Assembly (NCBI GenBank): GCA_045658225.1
Contig: JAZOUO010000085.1
Location: 1 to 26,806, forward strand
DNA length: 26,806 bases
DNA from: SVTX01 sp045658225
GTDB lineage: Bacteria; Bacillota; Clostridia; Oscillospirales; CAG-272
Direction of reading: 5' to 3'
Part shown: positions 1 through 7,413 of the stretch, one piece after another
How the letters are laid out: the number at the start of each line of letters is the position of its first letter
Position numbering within the stretch: position 1 is the stretch's first letter
Notes under the pieces: model-generated
Database searches by the model: none
What the model was told of the DNA's origin: nothing
What the model saw: only the letters and a program-made list of their open reading frames with translations
Translations under genes and position numbers: made by a program

Positions 1-447
1 GGCACGGAAGAGCTCGCCCACGTAGAGATGATCGCGGCTATTTTGCACCAGCTTACAGCAAACGTGTCCGAGGAGGAGATCGCTAAAACTCCCTTCGCAA
101 ACTACTTTGTGGATCACACAACGGGAGTTTACCCAGTCGCCGCCTCGGGTGTTCCCTTCGATATGAAATACATCGGTGTCAAGGGCGACATCATCACCGA
201 CCTGCACGAAGACTTGGCGGCAGAGCAAAAGGCTCGCACAACGTACGACAATATCCTCCGACTTGTTGACGACCCCGACGTAAAAGAGCCTATTAAGTTC
301 TTACGTCAGCGTGAGGTAGTGCATTATCAGCGTTTCGGCGATGCCTTGAGAATCACTCAGGATAATCTTGACTCCAAGAATTTCTATGCGTTCAACCCCA
401 GCTTTGACAAGGGCTGCACACAAAACGTATTCAGAAAGAACAACTGA
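1..447 (+). CDS. cotJC: Manganese catalase family protein / spore coat protein CotJC (5' truncated)
   Basis: The open frame runs from the first base of the window (reading GTEELAHVEM...) to a TGA at 445-447, so the start lies outside. The visible 148 residues match the C-terminal two thirds of the CotJC/Mn-catalase family. This family is a ferritin-like four-helix bundle with a dimanganese centre that dismutates hydrogen peroxide; in Bacillus CotJC is part of the inner spore coat. Metal-ligand motifs are present: E-x-x-H in ELAH at the very start, a Glu in LAAEQKART, and E-x-x-H in REVVHYQRF. Active-site geometry therefore looks intact rather than degenerate. cotJA and cotJB, its usual partners, would lie upstream of the window. 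A strong terminator follows 5 bases after the stop. The family call is confident; the coat role rests on family knowledge. Confidence 0.88.
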   Translation, partial: GTEELAHVEMIAAILHQLTANVSEEEIAKTPFANYFVDHTTGVYPVAASGVPFDMKYIGVKGDIITDLHEDLAAEQKARTTYDNILRLVDDPDVKEPIKFLRQREVVHYQRFGDALRITQDNLDSKNFYAFNPSFDKGCTQNVFRKNN

Positions 448-451
448 CCTT

Positions 452-483
452 TTGGCAGAGCGACACGCTCTGCCAATTTTTTT
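452..483 (+). terminator. Rho-independent terminator of cotJC
   Basis: A perfect 11-bp stem (TTGGCAGAGCG at 452-462 and its complement at 466-476) with a 3-base loop is followed by seven T residues. It starts 5 bases after the cotJC stop. Confidence 0.93.
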
Positions 484-517
484 GTATTAAAAAACTACTG
501 TTGAATACCTTTCAAAT

Positions 518-550
518 AAAGCAGGGCAAGCTTAACGCTTGCCCTGCTTT
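518..550 (-). terminator. Terminator of the glpK-lipase operon
   Basis: A 14-bp stem (518-531 with 537-550, core GCAGGGCAAGC) has a 5-base loop. On the minus strand it is followed by a T-rich tail (TATTTGAA side), just beyond the lipase stop. The plus-strand side is also T-rich, so it may act in both directions. Confidence 0.8.
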
Positions 551-555
551 GTTAT

Positions 556-1479
556 TTAATTTATAAATGCAATTATATCTTCTTTTACTTGATCGTATGT
601 AAAGTCGTTGAGTATCTCGTGGCGAGCCTCGGGGTAGATAATACACTTGGTATCAATTCCCTGCTCCTTGAGACCCTCACAGACTGTCTGCACGCCCTTG
701 CCGTAATTGCCAACGGGGTCGTCCGCACCCGAGACAAGAAGTACAGGCATAGACTGGGAAATACCCTTATACCAGTCCGCACGATTGCATTCCTTAATAA
801 GTCTTATAAGGTCGCCCATAGCACTCACGCTGAAATTGAACGTGCAGAACCTATCCGCGTAATATTTCTCTAGGATTGATACATCGTTTGTAAGCCACGG
901 CTTTGGGTCGCTTTCGCTGCCTCCGCCAAAGTGGTCGTTATAAGAGCCAAATGAGAGATTGTCTATAAACTTGGAAAAATGCTTGTCTCCCTTGAAAAGT
1001 TTTATAACCGAAATCAAAGCAAGTCCTGCATCTGCCGCGGGATTGGGGCCTGACGTGCCCATAACTATCAGTCTGTCGGGTTTGACGTATTTTTCAGTGG
1101 CAACGCGCACAACAAAAGACCCCATACTGTGTCCCATAAGTATATACGGCTTGTCATCGCCGTACTCGGACATAACCGCGTCCGAAAATACCTTAACGTC
1201 TCGGCAAAGATAATCCCAGCCGTCTTTGTCCGCTATATATCCAAGCTCGGAATCGTCATTTGCCGTATATCCGTGACCGAGGTGGTCGTATCCAAAGCAG
1301 ATATAACCCTGCTCTGCCATATCCCGCATAAATCTGTCATATCTGCCGATATGCTCGGTCATTCCGTGGACTATATGAAAATATCCCTTTGCCTCGCACT
1401 CGGGCTCATATACCACTCCCGCAAGGTTGTGTATGCCATCGCTTGACAAGACCTTGAAAATTCTTACGTTAATACTCAT
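556..1479 (-). CDS. Alpha/beta hydrolase, monoacylglycerol lipase / lysophospholipase-like
   Basis: This is a 307-residue alpha/beta hydrolase of the serine-aminopeptidase/monoacylglycerol-lipase group (Hydrolase_4 type). The oxyanion motif HGMTEH is at residues 39-43 and the nucleophile elbow GHSMGS places Ser118. The likely acid is Asp254 in GADDPVG and the likely base His287 in ARHEIL, so the triad is complete. There is no signal peptide, so it should act in the cytoplasm on monoglycerides or lysophospholipids. The ATG is preceded by AGGAGG lying inside the end of glpK, and only one base separates the glpK stop from this start, so the two are very probably translated from one message. That partnership suggests hydrolysis to free glycerol, then phosphorylation by GlpK. 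The exact substrate cannot be read from sequence. Confidence 0.88.
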   Translation of the reverse strand: MSINVRIFKVLSSDGIHNLAGVVYEPECEAKGYFHIVHGMTEHIGRYDRFMRDMAEQGYICFGYDHLGHGYTANDDSELGYIADKDGWDYLCRDVKVFSDAVMSEYGDDKPYILMGHSMGSFVVRVATEKYVKPDRLIVMGTSGPNPAADAGLALISVIKLFKGDKHFSKFIDNLSFGSYNDHFGGGSESDPKPWLTNDVSILEKYYADRFCTFNFSVSAMGDLIRLIKECNRADWYKGISQSMPVLLVSGADDPVGNYGKGVQTVCEGLKEQGIDTKCIIYPEARHEILNDFTYDQVKEDIIAFIN

Positions 1480-1480
1480 A

Positions 1481-2995
1481 TCAATTTTCCTCCTCGCAGG
1501 TAAACGTCCTACAAGCTCTTACTGCTCTGCTCCAACCATTCAGCAGCGTCTTTCTTTTTTCAGTGTCTATCGACGGATTATATACTCTGCTTGTCTCGGT
1601 CTTGCTCTTAAGCTCGTCTCTGTCCTTAAAAAAGCCTACTGCAAGACCTGCAAGGTACGCCGCGCCGAGCGCAGTTGCCTCGGCGGATTTTGAGGTGCAA
1701 ACATCAATATCCGAAATGTCCGCCTGAATCTGCATAAGCAGATTGTTAGCCGACGCTCCGCCGTCCACCTTGAGCGAATTTATCCTGCCGTGACCCGAAA
1801 TGCTTTCCATATCCTGATCCATCGCGCTTATCACGTCATTCGTTTGATACGCGATAGACTCAAGTGACGCGCGGACTATATGATTTGCATTCGTGCCGCG
1901 CGTAATACCGACGACAGTTCCGCGCGCATTCATATCCCAATGTGGCGCGCCAAGTCCCGCAAATGCGGGCACAATGTACACCCCGCCGCTATCAATGACC
2001 TTAAGCGCTACAGCCTCGCTGTCCACAGATCTTTCTATAAGCTTTATCTCGTCGCGAAGCCACTGAATTACAGCGCCGCCAACAAAAACGCTACCCTCAA
2101 TAGCATACTCAATAGGTCTGCCACTCTCGGATGCGGCTATAGTCGTGAGAAGTCCGTTTGAGCTCTGTATCGCGGTATTTCCCGTGTGAGCCAACAAAAA
2201 GCATCCCGTACCGTATGTATTTTTGGCAGTGCCCGCCTCAAAGCAACACTGGCCGAAAAGCGCTGCTTGCTGGTCACCCGCGATTCCCGAAATAGGTACT
2301 TGCTCTCCCATGCAGTCAAAATAACCGAATATCTCGCTACTGCTCTTTATCTCGGGAAGCATTGACGCGGGAATATCAAGAATGTCCAACATCTTCTCGT
2401 CCCACTGTCCCGTGTGTATATTACAAAGCATTGTTCTTGATGCATTTGTCCTGTCCGTGACAAAGGATTTTCCTTTGGTCAGTTTCCAAACTATCCACGT
2501 ATCCACCGTACCGAACATAAGCTCGCCTGCTTCAGCAAGCTCACGTGCGCCCGGAACGTTATCAAGTATCCATTTTACCTTAGTTCCGCTGAAATACGGG
2601 TCAATGCGGAGTCCTGTTGTACTCTGTATATATTCGAAATATCCGTCACACTCCAAGTCCTTGCATATATCCGACGTACGACGGCACTGCCATACGATAG
2701 CATTATATATGGGCTTGCCTGTGCGGCGATTCCATACCACCGTTGTCTCTCGCTGATTGGTAATACCCACCGCAGCTATCTCGGACGGAGAAACACCACT
2801 CTTAACCACACACTCAGTAAGAGAGGCATACTGATTAGCGTATATTTCCATAGGGTCCTGCTCCACCCAACCCGGTTGGGGATAAATTTGTCTTATCTCG
2901 TGCTGAGCCATCGAGATAATATTTGCATTTTTGTCAAAAAGTATTGCTCGCGCGCTCGTTGTCCCCTCATCAAGCGCAAGAATATATTTTTTCAT
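1481..2995 (-). CDS. glpK: Glycerol kinase
   Basis: At 504 residues this is full length for glycerol kinase (FGGY carbohydrate kinase family), which makes sn-glycerol 3-phosphate from glycerol and ATP. Characteristic stretches include the N-terminal phosphate-binding loop DEGTTSAR (residues 9-16), PGWVEQDP, the substrate-region DTWIVWKLT, NASRTML, GIAGDQQAALFGQ in the second actin-like domain, and AGLGAPHWD. The start is fixed by a GGAGG ribosome site 8 bases upstream, and a strong promoter lies about 30 bases upstream. It heads an operon with the downstream lipase gene. No glycerol facilitator (glpF) or glycerol-3-phosphate dehydrogenase is in the window. No cre site was recognised, although catabolite control is common for this gene. 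Confidence 0.97.
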   Translation of the reverse strand: MKKYILALDEGTTSARAILFDKNANIISMAQHEIRQIYPQPGWVEQDPMEIYANQYASLTECVVKSGVSPSEIAAVGITNQRETTVVWNRRTGKPIYNAIVWQCRRTSDICKDLECDGYFEYIQSTTGLRIDPYFSGTKVKWILDNVPGARELAEAGELMFGTVDTWIVWKLTKGKSFVTDRTNASRTMLCNIHTGQWDEKMLDILDIPASMLPEIKSSSEIFGYFDCMGEQVPISGIAGDQQAALFGQCCFEAGTAKNTYGTGCFLLAHTGNTAIQSSNGLLTTIAASESGRPIEYAIEGSVFVGGAVIQWLRDEIKLIERSVDSEAVALKVIDSGGVYIVPAFAGLGAPHWDMNARGTVVGITRGTNANHIVRASLESIAYQTNDVISAMDQDMESISGHGRINSLKVDGGASANNLLMQIQADISDIDVCTSKSAEATALGAAYLAGLAVGFFKDRDELKSKTETSRVYNPSIDTEKRKTLLNGWSRAVRACRTFTCEEEN

Positions 2996-3024
2996 TTGTG
3001 TCCTCCAAGAACATTTTATACTTC

Positions 3025-3053
3025 ATTATAACTTATTTTCGGTCTTATTGCAA
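3025..3053 (-). promoter_or_regulatory. Sigma-A-like promoter of glpK
   Basis: On the minus strand TTGCAA (3048-3053) and TATAAT (3025-3030) are separated by exactly 17 bases, about 30 bases upstream of the glpK ATG. Confidence 0.78.
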
Positions 3054-3097
3054 CATCAATATTTATTTTTCTCTAAATCACACAAATTTGGCAATCG

Positions 3098-3106
3098 CAT
3101 ATTATG
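3098..3106 (+). promoter_or_regulatory. Possible -10 element for the peptidoglycan-binding cluster
   Basis: CATATTATG lies 28 bases upstream of the AGGAGG-preceded ATG at 3134. It fits a sigma-A -10 (TATTAT) but also the CATnnTA pattern of forespore sigma-G promoters. No good -35 of either class is obvious, so the sigma factor is undecided. Confidence 0.3.
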
Positions 3107-3133
3107 TATTAGAACAAAAAAGGAGGTCATCAG

Positions 3134-3766
3134 ATGTATATAAGCAACCCAAACAGAAGAAATCGCGCGAGTACTCCCCAGCAAAGCACCCCGCCCCGAA
3201 GGATTCCCGAGCCAAGCCCTTATAACAGCAGCTTTCAGTTTCGCCCTCACCAAGCTCAAATGAACACCCCAGTACCGCAGACTCCTCAACCCCAAGCTCC
3301 GCAGCACCAAACACCGCCACCTCAAGCTCCTCAAGTACAAGGAACAGGAATGGGATCAATAGTTGTGCGAGTGACCACGGCAAGCGGCGCTATACCGCTT
3401 GAGAACGCGCTTGTGACTGTCAGTGAGTACGGTACCGGCAGCGGCGGAGACATAGTTGCCACCCTTAGAACTAACTCCTCGGGACTTACCGAAAAAATAT
3501 CACTTCCCACTCCGCCAAAGTCGATGTCTCTCTCTCCTGGAAACGGGAAAAGCTATTCCTCATACGTAGTTGAGATTCAAAAGGACGGATACAATAATCA
3601 GCAGTATATAAACGTTCCCGTATTTGACGGTGTCACCGCAGTGCAGAATGCTGACCTCGTACCTCTGCCCGAAAACAGTGAGACTGACAGAGCTGATCCT
3701 TACAATCCGGGAATATTCTACGAGAGCGAAGCCCCAAGGCTCGACCAGACAAATCAAAACACTTGA
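3134..3766 (+). CDS. Pro/Gln-rich protein with carboxypeptidase-regulatory-like domain
   Basis: This 210-residue protein starts at an ATG preceded by AAAGGAGGTCATC. Residues 1-72 are low complexity, rich in Pro, Gln and Ser, with no signal peptide or membrane segment. Residues 74-178 (GSIVVRV ... ENALVTVSEYG ... VEIQKDGY ... VPVFDGV) have the alternating pattern of a beta-sandwich of the carboxypeptidase-regulatory/CarbopepD_reg type. Such domains usually mediate binding rather than catalysis. The C-terminal 30 residues are acidic and polar. The gene is first of three co-directional genes; the next start follows its stop by 13 bases with GAAAGGA overlapping the stop, so cotranslation is likely. 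I do not recognise a named family. A structural role on the spore surface is inferred from neighbours only. Confidence 0.75.
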   Translation: MYISNPNRRNRASTPQQSTPPRRIPEPSPYNSSFQFRPHQAQMNTPVPQTPQPQAPQHQTPPPQAPQVQGTGMGSIVVRVTTASGAIPLENALVTVSEYGTGSGGDIVATLRTNSSGLTEKISLPTPPKSMSLSPGNGKSYSSYVVEIQKDGYNNQQYINVPVFDGVTAVQNADLVPLPENSETDRADPYNPGIFYESEAPRLDQTNQNT

Positions 3767-3779
3767 AAGGACTAACCTC

Positions 3780-5177
3780 ATGCCAAACCAACCGTATATC
3801 CCTGAATTTATAACAGTCCACCTCGGTCCGCCCGACTCAGACGCGCCAAACGTCACCGTCCGCTTTGCCGACTATATTGCAAACGTAGCCTCCAGTGAGG
3901 TATTCCCCACCTGGCCCGAGAGCGCATTGCGCGCAAACATATACGCGCAGATATCATTTGCGCTCAATCGCATATACACGGAATATTATCGCTCGCGCGG
4001 ATATGATTTTGACATCACCAACTCCATTGCCATAGACCAAAGCTTCGTCAACGGACGTGACATATTCGACAACGTACAAAGTATAGTAGATGAAATATTC
4101 AACAACTATATAAGCCGTCAAGGAAACGTGGAGCCGCTTTTTGCGCAGTATTGCGACGGAATAGAGGTCACATGCAACGGCTTGTCTCAATGGGGCTCAC
4201 TTGATCTTGCCAATCAGGGCTACACACCATACGACATACTCACATACTACTACGGAGATGATATAGACATTGTGCAAAACGCGCCTGTCAGAGGTATTAC
4301 AGCAAGTGTTCCAAGCTATCCTTTGCAGCTCGGAAGCACGGGAGATGACGTCAGAAGCGCGCAGATAAGACTCAACCGCATATCCGCAAACTTCCCCGCA
4401 ATACCGAAAATCAACCCTCCTTTTGGCTTTTTCTCCGAGGATACCGACGCCGCAGTAAGAAAGTTTCAGGAGGTCTTCGGCCTTACCCCCGACGGTATTA
4501 TCGGCAAAGCGACCTGGTATAAACTTCAAAACATTTATAACAGCGTTAAGCGCATAAACGCGCTTAACTCCGAAGGAATAACACTTGAGGAGATCACCCG
4601 TCAGTTCCCCGGAAATCTCTCCGAGGGTAGTCGCGGAATAGGCGTGACGACTCTGCAATACTATCTTGATTATCTCTCGGAATTTTACGACACTATCCCC
4701 TCGGTATCTATGGATGGAGTGTTTGGCGCATCTACAAAAGCCGCAGTTATCGCCGCGCAGAACGTATTCGGGCTTAACCCCGACGGAGTTGTCGGCGAAG
4801 AGACCTGGAGAGCCATATATAATGCTTACATAGGAATAGTGCGGACTATTCCTATTGAATACCGCGAGGGCAACACCATTCCTTTCCCAGGTGTATTTTT
4901 GAATATCGGCTCGGAGTCTGAGGCGGTCAGAGTAATTCAGGAATATCTCAACTACATATCCAATTATTACTCAGAGATCCCCCCCGTAAATCCCACGGGA
5001 TATTTTGGACAACGCACGCAAGAATCCGTAATAGCTTTTCAGGAGCTTTTCGGTCTGCCCGCAACGGGTACAGTCGGTCCTGTCACATGGGACAGAATAG
5101 CTGATATCTACAGCGACCTTTACAATGGCACACAACCGCAAAGCGGTCAGTTTCCGGGCTACAATATAGGCGAGTAA
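3780..5177 (+). CDS. Protein with degenerate SpoIID-like domain and three peptidoglycan-binding domains
   Basis: The ATG at 3780 follows GAAAGGA, giving 465 residues; an in-frame upstream extension to 3624 overlaps the previous gene and is not needed. Residues about 30-165 resemble the SpoIID/LytB domain: EVFPTWPESALRA like the substrate-groove helix, and GLSQWGSLDLANQGYTPYD with ILTYYYGDDIDIV like the C-terminal motif. SpoIID is the sporulation transglycosylase that cleaves glycan strands during engulfment, but the usual GHGVGMSQ histidine motif reads VTCNGLSQ here, so activity is doubtful. Three PG_binding_1 repeats follow at about 183-251, 281-350 and 376-444, each with the signature DG-x-G...T-x-x-A-V...FQ...GL...G-x-x-G-x-x-TW. 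No signal peptide is visible. Middle gene of a three-gene cluster; probably spore-wall associated. Confidence 0.85.
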   Translation: MPNQPYIPEFITVHLGPPDSDAPNVTVRFADYIANVASSEVFPTWPESALRANIYAQISFALNRIYTEYYRSRGYDFDITNSIAIDQSFVNGRDIFDNVQSIVDEIFNNYISRQGNVEPLFAQYCDGIEVTCNGLSQWGSLDLANQGYTPYDILTYYYGDDIDIVQNAPVRGITASVPSYPLQLGSTGDDVRSAQIRLNRISANFPAIPKINPPFGFFSEDTDAAVRKFQEVFGLTPDGIIGKATWYKLQNIYNSVKRINALNSEGITLEEITRQFPGNLSEGSRGIGVTTLQYYLDYLSEFYDTIPSVSMDGVFGASTKAAVIAAQNVFGLNPDGVVGEETWRAIYNAYIGIVRTIPIEYREGNTIPFPGVFLNIGSESEAVRVIQEYLNYISNYYSEIPPVNPTGYFGQRTQESVIAFQELFGLPATGTVGPVTWDRIADIYSDLYNGTQPQSGQFPGYNIGE

Positions 5178-5194
5178 GAAAAGGGGTGCGTAAT

Positions 5195-5755
5195 ATGTAC
5201 AATAACTCAAACAGTTTTTCGGGGGCGCAGACAGAGCCTCAGAGCCTTCAGGATTCGGTATCCTATATACAAACAAATCTAAGGCAGCTCTCATATCACG
5301 ATGACGACATCTATAGCGTCGCGATAGACGGAATATGGGGCAAGGAAACGCAGGACTCCCTCAAGAGCTTTCAGCGCAAATACGGGCTTCCCGAGACGGG
5401 AGTAGCAAACCTTGAAACGTGGGAACGACTAAAGGAAGAGGCAGACAAATCCCGCAGATTTCACTCTCCAACCGAACCTATAAGAATTTTCCCGAGGTAT
5501 CCCGCAGACTATTTTTGGGACAGAGAAAGCTCGCCGATACATCTGCAAATATTGCAGTACGTTTTACGCGAGCTTGGCACAGAATATAACTTCGGAGATA
5601 TACAGTTGTCGGGAATTTACGACGACGCGACAAGAGACGCAGTTCTTAAATTTCAACAAAAAAACGGTCTGACTCCAACAGGTGTCGTTGACCGCGTGAC
5701 TTGGAACAGACTTGCGGAGCATTACAACACTATCGCCGATATATCAAACCGTTAA
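5195..5755 (+). CDS. Peptidoglycan-binding protein with two PG_binding_1 domains
   Basis: The ATG at 5195 has AAAAGGGG 8 bases upstream; a GTG at 5186 in the same frame sits inside that ribosome site and is unlikely to be the start. The 186-residue product has two PG_binding_1 repeats, at about residues 20-80 (IDGIWGKETQDSLKSFQ ... GLPETG) and 113-175 (LSGIYDDATRDAVLKFQ ... GLTPTGVVDRVTW). They are joined by a charged linker containing FPRYPADYFWDRE. No catalytic domain, signal peptide or membrane helix is visible. It follows the three-repeat protein by 17 bases in the same direction, so it is most likely in the same operon. Its last 12 bases overlap the end of the minus-strand kinase-like gene. 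Likely a wall- or cortex-binding structural protein; the ligand is inferred from the domain. Confidence 0.85.
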   Translation: MYNNSNSFSGAQTEPQSLQDSVSYIQTNLRQLSYHDDDIYSVAIDGIWGKETQDSLKSFQRKYGLPETGVANLETWERLKEEADKSRRFHSPTEPIRIFPRYPADYFWDRESSPIHLQILQYVLRELGTEYNFGDIQLSGIYDDATRDAVLKFQQKNGLTPTGVVDRVTWNRLAEHYNTIADISNR

Positions 5756-6445
5756 TATTTTATTTTTTACGTAAACAGCAGACTCTACGTCCTGATTGAC
5801 CGAGATAACGTAAATCTCCACCGACCTGAGAAAGTCCGCCATATCCTTGGCAAAAACGTCATACATCTCACTGTTCTCGGGATATACAGTCTGTCTGCAC
5901 AGACGTGTCCACGCCTGCTTTGCGGATATTTTTTCAACCGACGGAGTGTCCGCGCGCTTAATAAAGCAAAGCTTTTTAACCTTTACAGATGAATTGTCAC
6001 CAAGATTTTCTTTTCCTCTCCAAGGAGTACTGTAAGCGGTAAAGGTATTGCCCTCGCGCCTAATTACAGGCTTATCGCCATTGACAATCTTTACTCTGTC
6101 TCCAAACGCTTCTCTCCAAAGGTTTACGTGAGTTGTCTTTCCAACTCCGCGCTTTGCCGAGAATATTATGCCTTCGCCTTCAAATTCAACCACCGCGCCG
6201 TGCAAAAGAAACGCATGATAAGGTGAAAGCTTCGCTGCGATTTTTCTGGACAGTAGCACTCTCTCAACTACTCTGGGATTTGTGTTGTATCCACAGCTCG
6301 CTATATATTTGTTTATTTCGTCTGCCGAAACTCCCACTCTGAAATTGGGAGTGCCGTCGCAAACCCAATCCTTACAGTATTCGTATATGTATGACTGCTT
6401 GTTGTCTATTTCCATGACAATATCTGCAATTTTCAGATTAAACAC
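5744..6445 (-). CDS. HPr-kinase-like P-loop protein
   Basis: Translation most likely begins at GTG (6443-6445), with GGGAG 6 bases upstream; an ATG 10 codons later is the alternative. In the 233-residue product, HGAVVEFEGEGIIFSAKRG and VGKTTHVNLW form a Walker A loop (A-x4-GKT, residues 97-104) preceded by a conserved His82. NGDKPVIRR (122-130) takes the place of the aspartate region of HPr kinase/phosphorylase and PEP-carboxykinase-like enzymes. This resembles the stand-alone HprK-like proteins of Clostridia, some of which accompany PqqD-like or peptide-modification genes. No HPr, PqqD or precursor peptide is nearby. True HprK is about 310 residues and has an extra N-terminal domain, so this is not hprK itself. 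Substrate unknown. Confidence 0.72.
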   Translation of the reverse strand: MFNLKIADIVMEIDNKQSYIYEYCKDWVCDGTPNFRVGVSADEINKYIASCGYNTNPRVVERVLLSRKIAAKLSPYHAFLLHGAVVEFEGEGIIFSAKRGVGKTTHVNLWREAFGDRVKIVNGDKPVIRREGNTFTAYSTPWRGKENLGDNSSVKVKKLCFIKRADTPSVEKISAKQAWTRLCRQTVYPENSEMYDVFAKDMADFLRSVEIYVISVNQDVESAVYVKNKILTV

Positions 6446-6478
6446 GGTATTCTCCCTTCCCTCAAATTTATAGGATAT

Positions 6479-6510
6479 GCTTTCGGCGGAACATTTTGTT
6501 CCGCCGAAGC
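6479..6510 (-). terminator. Strong hairpin between two minus-strand genes
   Basis: A 12-bp GC-rich stem (CGGCGGAACA core, 6482-6493 with 6497-6508) has a 3-base loop. It sits just past the stop of the two-TM protein gene and before the HprK-like gene. No T-run follows on the minus strand, so it may weaken rather than stop transcription, or stabilise mRNA ends. Confidence 0.5.
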
Positions 6511-6520
6511 TTATTTGTAA

Positions 6521-7204
6521 TCAGAACTTTTCAATATTTCTCTTGGCGCAGTTGAACATCTTGTTCTCAAGATACGCCTTGTTGTCCGTGAGGAACTTTC
6601 TGCTCTTTTCGTAGCTTCCGTTTGCGGTAGCGTGGAGCTTCACAATGTATTTACCAAACTCATCGCCATTGTTTGCGATATTCTCCTGAATATCACAAAT
6701 AAGCTCGGAGTCAGCGTTGAGATAAAGCTCCCAAAGTCCTGGAATATCCTTGTCCGCAAGGTCATATATCATCTTGTAAGCAAGAAGAGTCTTGAGCTCG
6801 TCAACGTCGTCAAATGTCTCGTCATTATCAAAAACATTCTCTGTCCATATCTCTCTGATGCTGTTTGAAACACGGCTCATAAAGAACGACATTCTCTTAT
6901 TTACAAGGTCAAATGTAAGCACGTCCGCGCTAAGATTTCTTTCTGTTTCTGCATCGTACAGGAACAGATTAGGCTCTTCATCCTCAAGTCCGTTGTCTTT
7001 TACAAGAAGCACAAAGTATGTAATAACACATCCAAGGAGCACCATAACGATAGACATTATGATAAACATCACCTTAAAGAACGTGGTATTTGCAAGTGTT
7101 ATACCGAGCACGATAAGTGCCACTCCGCCAAGAATAAGCACTCCTGCCGCAATGGACATTATAAGTAAGAGGTTGTCTTTAATTACGCTTTTTATTTTTT
7201 CCAT
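6521..7204 (-). CDS. Two-TM membrane protein of unknown function
   Basis: The reading frame is open upstream to 7255, but the predicted transcription start is near 7253. I therefore chose the ATG at 7202-7204 (MEKIKSVIKDN), giving 227 residues. Two hydrophobic helices at about 11-35 (LLLIMSIAAGVLILGGVALIV) and 42-68 form an N-terminal hairpin. The remaining 160 residues are soluble, acidic and predicted helical (NLFLYDAETERNL ... ELYLNADSELICDIQENIANNG), presumably cytoplasmic. No motif or family was recognised. Its ribosome site is weak. It is preceded by its own good promoter and followed by a hairpin, then the HprK-like gene on the same strand. Confidence 0.7.
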   Translation of the reverse strand: MEKIKSVIKDNLLLIMSIAAGVLILGGVALIVLGITLANTTFFKVMFIIMSIVMVLLGCVITYFVLLVKDNGLEDEEPNLFLYDAETERNLSADVLTFDLVNKRMSFFMSRVSNSIREIWTENVFDNDETFDDVDELKTLLAYKMIYDLADKDIPGLWELYLNADSELICDIQENIANNGDEFGKYIVKLHATANGSYEKSRKFLTDNKAYLENKMFNCAKRNIEKF

Positions 7205-7259
7205 ATAACTAAACCTAAACTTTCCGCATTTTTTTGCACATGCACAATAATACAATTTA

Positions 7260-7288
7260 ATTATATCACACTATTATTTTTTTTGCAA
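7260..7288 (-). promoter_or_regulatory. Sigma-A-like promoter of the two-TM protein gene
   Basis: On the minus strand TTGCAA (7283-7288) and TATAAT (7260-7265) have 17-bp spacing. This is the same -35 variant and spacing as the glpK promoter. The predicted start point near 7253 supports the ATG at 7204. Confidence 0.75.
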
Positions 7289-7343
7289 GTCGTTTTGAGA
7301 ATTTTTTATAGAAAAAAGCAGACTCTGTATTTTCACATTTTAC

Positions 7344-7372
7344 TTGACTAAATCGTGAAAGAATGATATAAT
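7344..7372 (+). promoter_or_regulatory. Sigma-A-like promoter of the hydratase gene
   Basis: TTGACT (7344-7349), a 17-base spacer and TATAAT (7367-7372) lie about 40 bases upstream of the AAAGGAGGACT-preceded ATG at 7414. Confidence 0.85.
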
Positions 7373-7413
7373 AAATATGATTTTTCAAATTTCCATAAAA
7401 GGAGGACTTTCAA

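Noticed and set aside
3624..3779. Upstream extension of the SpoIID-like gene
   Set aside because: It overlaps the preceding gene in another frame. The ATG at 3780 has a ribosome site, and the domain similarity begins only after it.
3560..4658. Several minus-strand open frames opposite the peptidoglycan-binding genes
   Set aside because: They lack ribosome sites and recognisable motifs, and are antisense to genes with clear domains.
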